A stretch of 29,560 nucleotides of DNA from assembly GCA_024232355.1 (NCBI GenBank), contig JAAEPW010000245.1, forward strand, positions 1-29,560. The letters run 5' to 3'. A program made the position numbers and the translations under genes. Below are positions 15,910 to 25,400 of the stretch, in pieces. The stretch comes from Chloroflexota bacterium (GTDB taxonomy: Bacteria > Chloroflexota > Anaerolineae > B4-G1). Below the pieces are notes generated by a model, which did not search any database, was not told the origin of the DNA, and saw only the letters and a program-made list of their open reading frames with translations. Each line of letters opens with the position of its first letter. The first letter of the stretch is position 1.

Positions 15910-16929
15910 TCACCACGTGACACTCATCATTGTGCAGTTCAGTCCACTGCCAATTCCCAGCAGGCCTACGTGATCACCGACTTTGAGACGCCCCACTTCG
16001 GCGGCCATAGCCAGAGTTGTGGGCATTGCAGCTGGCCCCATATTGCCATGTGTGAAAAGATTAAGATGCATTTTTTCCATCGAGGCTCCCACTTTCTTAC
16101 ACATAGCATCTGTATGGCGCAGACTGACTTGATGCGGTGTGTATAGATCAATGGTCTCATCACTCCAGTTCTCAAGGGTCCCACAAGCCAATCTCCAGGT
16201 TTCGGCGGCTAACTCTACGCCCGCTATCAGTAAAGCTTGGGCATCGGTGCGCATATTGTCCATTTTACCGAGACATAGCTTGTTGTGTTGGGTAGCTGCC
16301 AGACTGATTGAGCCGTTTACTACATGTCCTGTTTGAGTCAAGTCCTTGCGACAGAGCAACATGGCGACAGCACCGGAACCCAGGGTGAGGGTGGCAAAGT
16401 TGTCACGGAATGTTTCCATCGTTACATCGGGAGCCTGAAGTCGCTTGATGGTGGCTTCGATAGTGGGTCGAGCTGTCTCACCATCAACCACCAGGCCATA
16501 GTCGATCAGCCCAGCTTCGATCATCAAGATGATGTTGTTCATACCGTTCACAAAGCCCAAACAGGCGTTGCTGAGATCATAATTTAGGCAGTATTGAGAC
16601 AATTGCAAATCGTCGTGGATAGAGCAGGCAATGGATGGTTCCACATAAGTCCTGCTGACCGAGGTGTTGATCAGACAGCCAATCTTTTTAGGATCAACGC
16701 CCGTGATATCCAGTACTTTGCGAGCTGCCAAGGTGGCGGCTTCGCCAGGCTCTGTGCCAGGATCCCAAAAACGTCGTTCGCGGATGCCGGTCAATCCTTC
16801 GAGGTTGCCGTGGGGGACGCCCAGACGAGCCAGTGAGTCAGCGACTTGATTTTCGAGATCAGCCGACGTGATTCGATGGGGGGGTAGTTCATACGCCACC
16901 GCTTCAATAGTGACGTTACCAGATAACAT
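15910..16929 (-). CDS. oleA: OleA-like acyl-CoA/acyl-ACP head-to-head condensing thiolase-fold enzyme
   Basis: A 339-residue thiolase-superfamily protein. OleA joins two long acyl thioesters by a non-decarboxylative Claisen condensation to a 2-alkyl-3-keto acid. Key residues are Cys123 in NACLGF, His266 in PHQVS, Asn296 in HGNMGPA, and Glu97 in RTYVEPS. That Glu matches the one known in Xanthomonas OleA to reach the partner active site, and it separates OleA from FabH. INTSVSR, LVVDGETA and the C-terminal LLGIGSGLNC are also OleA-like. A GGAGG site lies seven bases upstream of the ATG, and a promoter-like sequence sits within 100 bases. It is immediately followed by oleD. OleB (hydrolase) and OleC (ligase-like beta-lactone synthetase) are not in the window. 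Confidence 0.88.
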   Translation of the reverse strand: MLSGNVTIEAVAYELPPHRITSADLENQVADSLARLGVPHGNLEGLTGIRERRFWDPGTEPGEAATLAARKVLDITGVDPKKIGCLINTSVSRTYVEPSIACSIHDDLQLSQYCLNYDLSNACLGFVNGMNNIILMIEAGLIDYGLVVDGETARPTIEATIKRLQAPDVTMETFRDNFATLTLGSGAVAMLLCRKDLTQTGHVVNGSISLAATQHNKLCLGKMDNMRTDAQALLIAGVELAAETWRLACGTLENWSDETIDLYTPHQVSLRHTDAMCKKVGASMEKMHLNLFTHGNMGPAAMPTTLAMAAEVGRLKVGDHVGLLGIGSGLNCTMMSVTW

Positions 16930-16956
16930 TGATGAACCTCCAATTCTATAAAGGTG

Positions 16957-17029
16957 TTTTTTGCCAAGACCCGGCAGTGCCGACTTGCAATGACAATATT
17001 ATCACATGGTTGGCAAAAATGTCCAGTGC
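16957..17029. repeat. Palindromic element in the PPTase-oleA gap
   Basis: TTTTTGCCAA (16958-16967) pairs perfectly with TTGGCAAAAA (17010-17019), with a small inner hairpin (CGGCA/TGCCG, about 16972-16982). The right end continues as AATGTCCAGT. The outer sequence layout is the same as at 7405-7499. T-runs lie on the 5' side of the stem on both strands, so it does not look like a rho-independent terminator. Confidence 0.6.
16998..17025 (-). promoter_or_regulatory. Possible promoter for oleA-oleD
   Basis: On the minus strand TGGACA (17025-17020), a 16-base spacer and GATAAT (17003-16998) preceded by TGT, an extended -10 form. The start would be near 16991, about 60 bases before the oleA ATG. 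It would allow the ole genes to be transcribed independently of the synthase genes. Confidence 0.4.
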
Positions 17030-17057
17030 GCAGGAGGTCGTTTATTTGCTTTGAACG

Positions 17058-17828
17058 CTATCTCGTCTTTGGCCATTGCCAGTATTTGAGCCGCCAGTTA
17101 TCCCCTTGCGCGGCAAGAGCGGCCACATATTCTGGGCCAGGATGCAGGTCTTGCAATGACCATGGGGAGATGTTGAGGGGGGTTGTTCTGTCACTCAACA
17201 GAGTTGCTGGCTCGCCAGGGATTAGGGAAACGTCAAATTGATCCAAGGGCAATGTGAGACCTTCGCCTCTAGCTTTGAGGTAAGCTTCCTTGCGAGTCCA
17301 GCAAGTGAAAAATGCCGCCAGTTTCTGATTTGGCGGCAGTGCGCGAAACATAGTGCGTTCTTGGGATGAAAAGAAACGCTCGACCAGTTGTTCCATGTCT
17401 GAAATGGGACGGACGAGTTCCAGGTCTATACCGATTGATTCGGCGTAGGAGACAGCATAGAGAGCAAGCCCTTCTGAGTGTGATAGATTAAAGTTAACCG
17501 TATATTTTTCAGATGGGATTAGGGATGGTTTTCCGTGCGGATTGTAGCGAAATTCTAATTGGCCTGGCGACACGTGCAAGTATTGACTGAGGATGGCCCT
17601 GAGTAATCCCCGGGCGGCGACAAAGTGCTCTCGGAGTTTGTTGAAACGAAAGCGATTAGCCCGTGCTTGTTCGTCCGGAGACAGACTGGCGTATAGGCTC
17701 GTGATATGCGCCGTCGTCAACTCGAGCGAAGCGCGCCAGACGTGGATCTCATCGTGTGCCAATTTTAATGTCTTGGGCGGATGGGACCACATGAAATGAG
17801 AGTTAGGGAACCGGGCAGTATTGACCAT
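17058..17828 (-). CDS. pfaE: 4'-phosphopantetheinyl transferase (Sfp type)
   Basis: A 256-residue two-lobed Sfp/HetI-type transferase. It would move phosphopantetheine from CoA to the serine of each ACP in the neighbouring synthase. Conserved parts are NPHGKPSL (96-103), NFNLSHSEGLALYAV (112-126), GIDLE (133-137, magnesium ligands) and WTRKEAYLKARGEGL (177-191). The size and the pseudo-dimer fold rule out the short AcpS type. The start overlaps the end of pfaD by 26 bases and no strong ribosome site is seen, so translation probably depends on coupling. PUFA synthases need such an enzyme (PfaE), and its position directly after pfaD supports that job. Confidence 0.88.
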   Translation of the reverse strand: MVNTARFPNSHFMWSHPPKTLKLAHDEIHVWRASLELTTAHITSLYASLSPDEQARANRFRFNKLREHFVAARGLLRAILSQYLHVSPGQLEFRYNPHGKPSLIPSEKYTVNFNLSHSEGLALYAVSYAESIGIDLELVRPISDMEQLVERFFSSQERTMFRALPPNQKLAAFFTCWTRKEAYLKARGEGLTLPLDQFDVSLIPGEPATLLSDRTTPLNISPWSLQDLHPGPEYVAALAAQGDNWRLKYWQWPKTR

Positions 17829-19425
17829 AGTGGGCCGGGATTTGCAATCCCTGGATTTTGAGATCTTGAAGTCGGTACAAGAACGCAGCGCCGGTCATGA
17901 TATGCTGGGCAACGTCGACGGCACGGCGGTTGCCTGATTCCGCCAGGTAGGAGCCTCTTGTCCAGTCGTTAAAAGCCCCCATCGCTGGCCCGCACCAGAT
18001 CTGATAATCCATCTCGCGTCCCTTTTCTCCCGAGTTCGCCCAGCGAGAGGCCAAACCCAGATACCAGCGAAAGATGAGGGCCATTTTTCGCTTGGGGTTG
18101 TTCGTTGCCCGCCTGATTTGATCCGGATCTCGCTCGTTGAAAAAGGTCACACAATCTTTCCAAACCGATTCGAGATCTCGTTTAAAGATTTGTTTCTCGA
18201 GTTTTTGTCTTTCTGACACGGGGATTTCGTCAATCGAGTCGTACGTTTTATAAAAGTCAAACAATTTCTGAGCGCGCATCGGAAAAAAAGTGCCTCGTTT
18301 GAGCACCTGAAGTTTGACCCCCATCTCGAACATGTCGGCTGCTGGAGCCATAAAGACGTCGGTCATCTCGGCTTGGACGAGTAATGTTTTGGTGTGCTCA
18401 CAAGTACCGGCTTCAACACAAGCCTGGTTGATAGACCCCGTCATCACATAAGCGGCTCCCATCATAAATGCGCCCAAGGCTGAAGTAGGTGTACCAATCC
18501 CTCCGGCTGCCCCGATTCTGACTTGTTCTGGATACCGATACTTGTCCTGAATTTCGTCCCGGAGCGCGATAATCGAAGGCAAGAGACAGACCAGCGGACG
18601 ATTGTCAGTGTGGCCGCCGGAATCGGCCTCTACCGTGATATCGTCGGCCATCGGTATTTTTTCCGCCAGGGTGGCCTGCAACTCGGTGATGAGGTTTTGT
18701 TCTACCAAGCTTGTGAGAATGTTTACCGGTGCTGGCTGCAAAAACTTGGTAGCGACCTCTCTGCGAGAAACTTTGGCAATGACTCGGTTCTTGATCTGGA
18801 TTTGGTTAGCAGCATCAAGGCCGAGGCCGGCGACTCGGTAATGGACGACCTGGGGTGTTAAATCCAAAAAGGCTGATGCCTCTATTGTCGTGACGTCATG
18901 TTTGAGGTACAAGTCGACGACGTTTCGTTCGAGAGCACCCTCACTGGGACTGTGAATCAGATTAAAAGCCCAAGGCCCTTGGAAAAGTGCCTGCTGGATG
19001 CGGTGAATGGCCGCCTCGACACGGCTGGGTACCAGTCCGCCCGCGCCAAAAGAGCTGAGAATTCCCTCTTTTCCCAGAGCGATGACCAATTCCTCGCCAG
19101 AAATTGCATTGGCCATCGAACCAGCTGCATAGGCATACTTTACACCGTGGGTAGCCAGAAAGCTTGGATCACCTAACTGGTTGATGGAGAGCGGCGGGCT
19201 GGAAGCTAGGGTTTTCAGCGAGTGGGCAGGCTTTGAATGATCCAAACTGCCTTCGTTGGTTATGCCAATCTGGTTTTGCTGTTCGACAGCGTAACATGGT
19301 TTATCCAGGTTGAGCAGTCTGTCTTGTATGCCTGTTGCATCAAACGCGATGGATTCTGCGGGACCTTGCCAGGACTGGCTTGGGCCATCGATGAGAGAAT
19401 AGAGACCATTATTGTTTGTTGTCAT
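17803..19425 (-). CDS. pfaD: PfaD-type enoyl reductase of a PUFA synthase
   Basis: A 540-residue flavoprotein of the 2-nitropropane dioxygenase/FabK-like fold, acting as the trans-acting enoyl reductase of PUFA synthases. Visible features are KYAYAAGSMANAISGEELVIALGKEGILSSFGAGGL in separate blocks from residue 96, the EADSGGHTDNR active-site loop (266-276), the FMN loop GAAGGIGTP (305-313), and a long C-terminal helical part with WYLGLASRWAN and GPAMGAFNDW, a PfaD-specific extension. Size equals that of other PfaD proteins. The start is the ATG at 19425; the AGGA ahead of it overlaps the stop region of the upstream gene, ten bases away. A longer frame to 19509 would overlap that gene and adds no conserved sequence. 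Confidence 0.93.
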   Translation of the reverse strand: MTTNNNGLYSLIDGPSQSWQGPAESIAFDATGIQDRLLNLDKPCYAVEQQNQIGITNEGSLDHSKPAHSLKTLASSPPLSINQLGDPSFLATHGVKYAYAAGSMANAISGEELVIALGKEGILSSFGAGGLVPSRVEAAIHRIQQALFQGPWAFNLIHSPSEGALERNVVDLYLKHDVTTIEASAFLDLTPQVVHYRVAGLGLDAANQIQIKNRVIAKVSRREVATKFLQPAPVNILTSLVEQNLITELQATLAEKIPMADDITVEADSGGHTDNRPLVCLLPSIIALRDEIQDKYRYPEQVRIGAAGGIGTPTSALGAFMMGAAYVMTGSINQACVEAGTCEHTKTLLVQAEMTDVFMAPAADMFEMGVKLQVLKRGTFFPMRAQKLFDFYKTYDSIDEIPVSERQKLEKQIFKRDLESVWKDCVTFFNERDPDQIRRATNNPKRKMALIFRWYLGLASRWANSGEKGREMDYQIWCGPAMGAFNDWTRGSYLAESGNRRAVDVAQHIMTGAAFLYRLQDLKIQGLQIPAHYGQYCPVP

Positions 19426-19435
19426 GTCATTTATC

Positions 19436-22400
19436 CTATGTTTCCAACAGACGGATGGTTGCCTGTTCGACCTCGTAGATTCGCATATTTTCTTTCCACA
19501 AACTCGCATCTCCAGCTATGGTGACTTGTTCATCGGTTGTGATGATTTCAGAGATGTGGATTTCGAGTTGCATTTTTTCATTGTCTGGAACGATCTGGCC
19601 GCGGTATTTCCAGGTGATTTGGTGGTCGAGTGCTTGTTCAAAGCGGGGTGAATTTAGATGTTTCCCTAGGTCTTGGTCGAGCGCGTAAATCTGTATTGCT
19701 TGCCAGATGGCTTCTACTCCCAATGACCCAGGCATGACCGGGTCTTGATAAAAGTGGCAGGAAAAGAACCAATCCTGGGGGTTGACAAGTGCATTGGCAT
19801 AAATATAGCCCTGTTCGTATCGTCCCCCTTTTTCGACGATGAGAAACTCGTCAAGGAAATCTAGTTGTCCGTGTGCCAAGCGATAGTGGGGTTTGTCCGG
19901 TATGGTTCGATAGTATCTTTGCCGAATGGCGGGGACGCTCAGGTTCATTGTGGTCAGATCGGCGGGTTGCTCCTGTTTGTACCACGGAGCAATCTCTTGT
20001 CCGCTATCCAATCCTACTTGATTGACCAATGCCTGGGGCGTGAAATAACCGAATACGGCTTCGCCTTGATAAAAAGGATCCCCTTCGCAGGCCAGTTGAA
20101 AATCAAATTTTTGGATAATCACGCCTTGGATCGAAGTTGAGGACAACAGCCGCACTCGATTAGTGATGGTTTTACCACGCACGTCTATATCCTTGAGGAT
20201 GCGGCCATGCCCGTCAAGATTTCGAAAATAAAAGTCCTCGTCTGGGTATGCCAAAGTCGATCCCAGGTAGGCCGACAGGAACCCGCAAGGTTGGAGCGCA
20301 ATTTCCATGCTGATTGAATAGGGCAACGTCGGATAAGCATTGTGACGATAGAACCACGGATCTGCGGGTACATCGTATTCGCTCACCAAACTGGAGTATT
20401 CTTCTAGTTTGCCTCGTTCTCCATTTACCCTCAATATACGACTGATGAGTTGCAGGTCGTCATTGGGTGTGCGAGGGATGCGCCGCCCCTCGTAAATGTC
20501 GTATTCTGGGCCAAAGCATTTGGAAATCGATCCCGTGGCGAATTCGGTGATGTGGGTTTCGTCGAATAGGGGAGGGGAGTTTCGAGTTTCGAGTTTCGAG
20601 TTTCGAGTTGTTGAGGTTGAGGGATTTTTTTCGGACAATTGCAATCCTAAATCCTTGAAATCGACGACGAGGGTGCCCTCAAAGATAATGTCAACGTTAG
20701 CCTTGGCAAAAGGTTTGGGGTCCAGACCGATCTCGGTGATTTCCATCCGATAGATCAATTTTGAAGACACAGCAGTGATCTGTTTCCGGGTTCGCACAAC
20801 CTGGGGCAAGCCGTGGATGGGCTGGAATCTGGCGTCCTGGGTGTGTGTTTGCAAGCCTAGATACAAGAGATAGAATTGCAAGAGTTGGCCACAACCTTCG
20901 GCCACGAGTGAGCCAGCCAGCACCTGGTCATCTTTGAAATGGCAGGGAAAGTACCAGTGCTCAGGTTCCAGGTCTTTTTCGGCGGTGATTAATCCCAGGC
21001 CCCACGCACCGCCCTGGGGATCGACGGAGACAACTCGGTCGATCATCTGGATGGCCTGTGGGGGCAAGCGTAAGGATGGGTTCTGCCCGTTCTGTGAATA
21101 ATGTGCTCCAAAGCACGTGGCGATATCTCCCTCACTGAGGCGCAGCAGATCTGCTTTGTCAAAAGTTGACTTGGGACACGTTAGTGGTGGCGCAAAGTGG
21201 CTCGGTTGGATTCGGTTCTTTTCCTCAATTTCTTTGGCGGTTGTAATGATGCCTTTGCCTCCGGCCAGTTCCTTGTTGGTAAAGAATCCGGCGCAACCGC
21301 CGTGCATTTTCAGGACCATGTGGTCGCCCACGAAACATTCATAGCTAAAGAAAAAGAGCAAACTTTCGCCGCTCTTGGCAAAGGAATCAATACTGATATC
21401 GTAGCGCAGGGTTTGGCCCTCGTGTGGTAGGTCATCCAGAAATGTCAGGGTGCAATCCAACAAGCGATATACCCGGTCGCCTTTGTTTTCAAAATCGATG
21501 CCGAGATAGCTGATTAGCAACAGGTCGCATTGGCCAGACTCGACGGACACAGCCCACGGAATCTGTCCATCTACAGTGTACCAGGTGTCGTGTGGAATAT
21601 CGTACTCGGTCGTGATCGTGGCGGGTTCGAAAACGCCTCGTTCACCTTTTATCTTGGTGACCCGACTGACCAGGAGATAGGGTGGGGTGGGGAGTCGCAC
21701 GCGTCTGTGGTAGGTGTCGATAATGGCGTATTCTTCCCCAAAGACCGGGGCGATCCTTCCCTCGGCAAATTCTAACAAGTCTGCTTCATCCCACACAACG
21801 TTTGGATTTCGGGTTCTTGGATTTTGCGCTTTGATTTTGGATTCTTGTACGATGGGCGCAAGAGGGCGATTTGGCTTTTCCAAATCACGCGAAATTGGCG
21901 AGTTGCGGCTTAGCATCTGTCGGGCAGTGGTGATTTGGAGTTGAATCAACTCGCCGGTTTGGCGCAATGCTTCGCGCCGCGATTGCAAAAATGTCGCGTG
22001 ACTTTCTGCAACGCGTACTAGATGTTGGTTCAATTTTTGGTATAGATTGTACAAATCTGGTGTTTTTATGGACAAGTGTAAATTTGCTCCAATACGGTCG
22101 GATTGTTCGAATTGTTCCAATCCGCTTTTGCTTGATTGGGAAACCGGCGGTTGAGGTAATATGATTTCAGGTTGATGCGGTTTTGCATCAGCAAGCAAAG
22201 GCTGGCTCGGCATAACTTGGGCTTGTCTGAATCTCTGTTTATTTTCCTCAGTCAAAATTGTGGCCCTGATTCGCTCTCCTCCCAATGTTACGGTTTTGAC
22301 AAGGGCTCTTTCCTTGGATGCCTCCTGCGCTTGACTGTACAGCGGCGACAAATCCAGGGGGACGCGATGGCTGAGCAATTTGGCCAGAACACGGAGAATA

Positions 22401-25400
22401 GAGCTACGGTCATCCTTGCCTTTTTGATTGATAGACATTGTGACGTACTCTTTTTGCTCCTTGTTATGACCAAGGATTTTATCAATCCATCGAGAACAGG
22501 TGCCGAGGGGGCCTAGCTCGATAAATATCCTGGCGCCATCATCATAGACTCGGTTGACGAGTCTCGGGAAATCGACCTGTGTGCAGGAAACGTTTGCGAT
22601 GGCGTGGGCAATAGTCTCGCTATCGAGGGCCAGCGTTGCGTAATTGGTTGCCGAATAGAAATCTATTCCGGGTACATTTTCGACGGGCAGGGTGTGTAGC
22701 TTGGCAAATTCATCGTACTCGGAGCGCATCGCCTCACAGTGAATCACAGAGTTAAAGGGTGCGCGAAGGTGTGTACACTTGAGGGTTTCGATGACTTGCA
22801 GGCACTCTTTTGTGTCACCAGCGATGACGACTTCTTTGGGGGTGTTGATAAAAGTCAGATAGACGCGGGGTTTGTTTTGCAGACACTCGATCACCTGGGT
22901 AACTGGCGCTCGGAGAACAAAGGTGCTCCAAAAGTCTTGATCTTGATCTGGGTCCAACTTCCATAGCTCACGCACTGCCTCTTTGGGGCCGGACAAGCGA
23001 GTTTTGAAAAGAGAGGATGCATGCCATGCGTCGCTGCCCCCGTCGCCGTCGTTCCAGACGCCCAAGGCCCACATCATACTGGCCTCCCCCAGGCTGTATC
23101 CAAACGCGGCCTGGGGCTGCACTTGGAAATAATCCTGCATAATTGTGGTGAACAATACCGCAAAACTCGTTCCAGATTCGATGATGGCGGTTATATTCTC
23201 CATCAATTGCGCTTTGTGTTCTCTTAGATCCTCTTCTGACAATTTGGAGAGGCTTCTGGGATAGAGCGTTCTTTCCGCAACTGACCGTCCTGCATTGGAA
23301 GTGATATGATCAAAACGATCGTGCAGTTGAGGGAACAAGTGAAGGATATCTCGGCCCAGATCGATGTAAGAATTGAACGCGCCAGGGTAGACAAAGGCGA
23401 CCTGGCCCTGTTTGCCCAACGGGTTTGCGCTAAAGTAGCTTCCAAGGGGGGATTTCCATTCACCGTTGGTGTCAAAGGCGTCGGTGACGCCTTTGGTTGC
23501 AAATTCAATTTCTTGGCTCAATTCTGTTTTATCGTGTCCCACAATGGCCAGAGCAAAAGCTGCATCCGGTTGATCTTGGAAAGCCACAAAGCGCTGATTG
23601 GCTAGCGCGAGCAGGGAAGGGGTATTTTTGATTTCCTGTTCCAAGTCGCCAAGTTTTTTTAATACTGCTGTGCGATCATCAGCCGCGATGGGAAAAAGAT
23701 AGAACGGAGTTTGTGCCAGATGAGTGTTGGTGGTGTCCGCCGCTTGCTCAGGTTCTTCCGACAAGATCAAGTGTGCGCAAGTTCCATTTATTCCGAGTCC
23801 ATTGATTGCCGCGATCCGTTTCGGTGTGTCTGGCTTTACGAACCAGGGCTTGGATTCAGTAGCCACGTAAAAAGGGCTGTTCTGCCAAAGGTCGGGCGTT
23901 TTTGGCCCCGACCATCCAGGTGTTGCCGGAATGTATCGGTGATACAGGCAGAGCGCTGTCCTGATCAAGCTGGCCATGCCCGAAGCGGCAAAGGTGTGGC
24001 CAATATTTGCCTTGGCGCTGCCAATGGCACAGTTCAGGCCGGGTCTGTGGCGATTTGGATTTTCCAAATCACACGTTTTATAGGCTTGGGTCAAGCCCTT
24101 GATCTCTACTTGATCTTCTTGGCCGATGCCACTGGCGAAAACTTCCAGATAGCCAATGTCATCAGGCCCTGCGTTCACACGATCAAAAGCTTGTTGGCAG
24201 GCACGACTCACGGTTGTGGCCGAGGGTGGCTGCGGGAAACTATCCGTTTGCCGGGGAGAGATGTCTCTTTGCACAAGACTGATTGCATCAATCACCGCAT
24301 AGACTCGATCATCGTTCTGTCTCGCCACATCCGGCCGCTTCAAGACCACAGCACCAGCACCTTCACCCACCATCCAACCATTGGCGTGTTGGTCGTAGCT
24401 CATCGTATTTGTGCCCGTGTTGACTGGTGATAACTGATTTCGCAATAAAACGTTCTCAACCCCACCGGCCAGATCGACTGCCCCCACGACCACGGCATCC
24501 ACGTCTTGGGCGGTGAGCAACAACTGGGCCACACTTAGTGCCTTGAAAACCGAATTTTCTTCGGCAGACACGGTAAACGATGGACCGGAAAAATCCCAAA
24601 AGGCCGAAATCCGGCTGGCCATAATATTTCCGATAAAGCTGGTGTATTGGTTGACCTGGGCTGGATCGTGGATGCTGTTCTTGGCGATGGTTTCGAGTTC
24701 GGATGTTGTGGCGGGGTCCAGGGGAATGTTTGACTGAGCCAAAGCCTGTTTGATTTGCCAGGACAAATCGCATCGCCCCCGAAACTGGTGCAAGGCCAGT
24801 TCTGTTCCCATAGCGATAATGACGGCTACGTTTGCTCCTTCATCCAACCCCGCGTCATTAAGCGCGTTGTCGGCTATCTTGAGTATCAGCAGTTGTTGGG
24901 GGATCGGTTTATCGGCGTCGTTGGGTGGGATTTTAAAGTGCAAAAAGTCCATCTCAAAATCTTTGATGTATGCGCCCAGGGGAGGCTGTCCGTCATCAAA
25001 ACCATAATCCCGTAGTAATTGTGCTTGATCATCAATGCCTTTCCAGCGAGTAGAAGGAAGCGGGATAAAGTGTTGTTTGCCGTCATAGATGCTGCGTTCG
25101 AAAGAATCCAAATCGGTGCACGAACCAAAGAATGCGTCCATACCGACGATGGCCATTTTTCCGGGTTGAGGTGGCAGATATTGGGTGCTTGATGCTTGAT
25201 GCCCGCTCTCTTGTTCGAGAATCAGGTGGGCGTTGGTTCCCCCAAAGCCAAAGGCGCTTACGGCCGCTCTCTTTGTTGATGTGTGCTTGGGCCACGGTGT
25301 GGCAGAACTAACGATGTGTTCAGCCGCAATCACGTTGTTGGGCGAGTGCCTGGGGTCGGTCAAATTGATGGTCGCCGGAATCAACTCGTTGGACATGCTC

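Noticed and set aside
15910..16929. Annotation as FabH (3-oxoacyl-ACP synthase III)
   Set aside because: The Glu in RTYVEPS, the LVVDGETA segment and adjacency to an OleD-like reductase favour OleA over FabH.
16957..17029. Rho-independent terminator after the phosphopantetheinyl transferase gene
   Set aside because: The T-run is on the 5' side of the stem and A residues follow it on either strand, the reverse of a terminator.
23711..24430. Plus-strand frame of 239 codons opposite the KS-CLF coding region
   Set aside because: It is antisense to strongly conserved synthase sequence and has no family resemblance.
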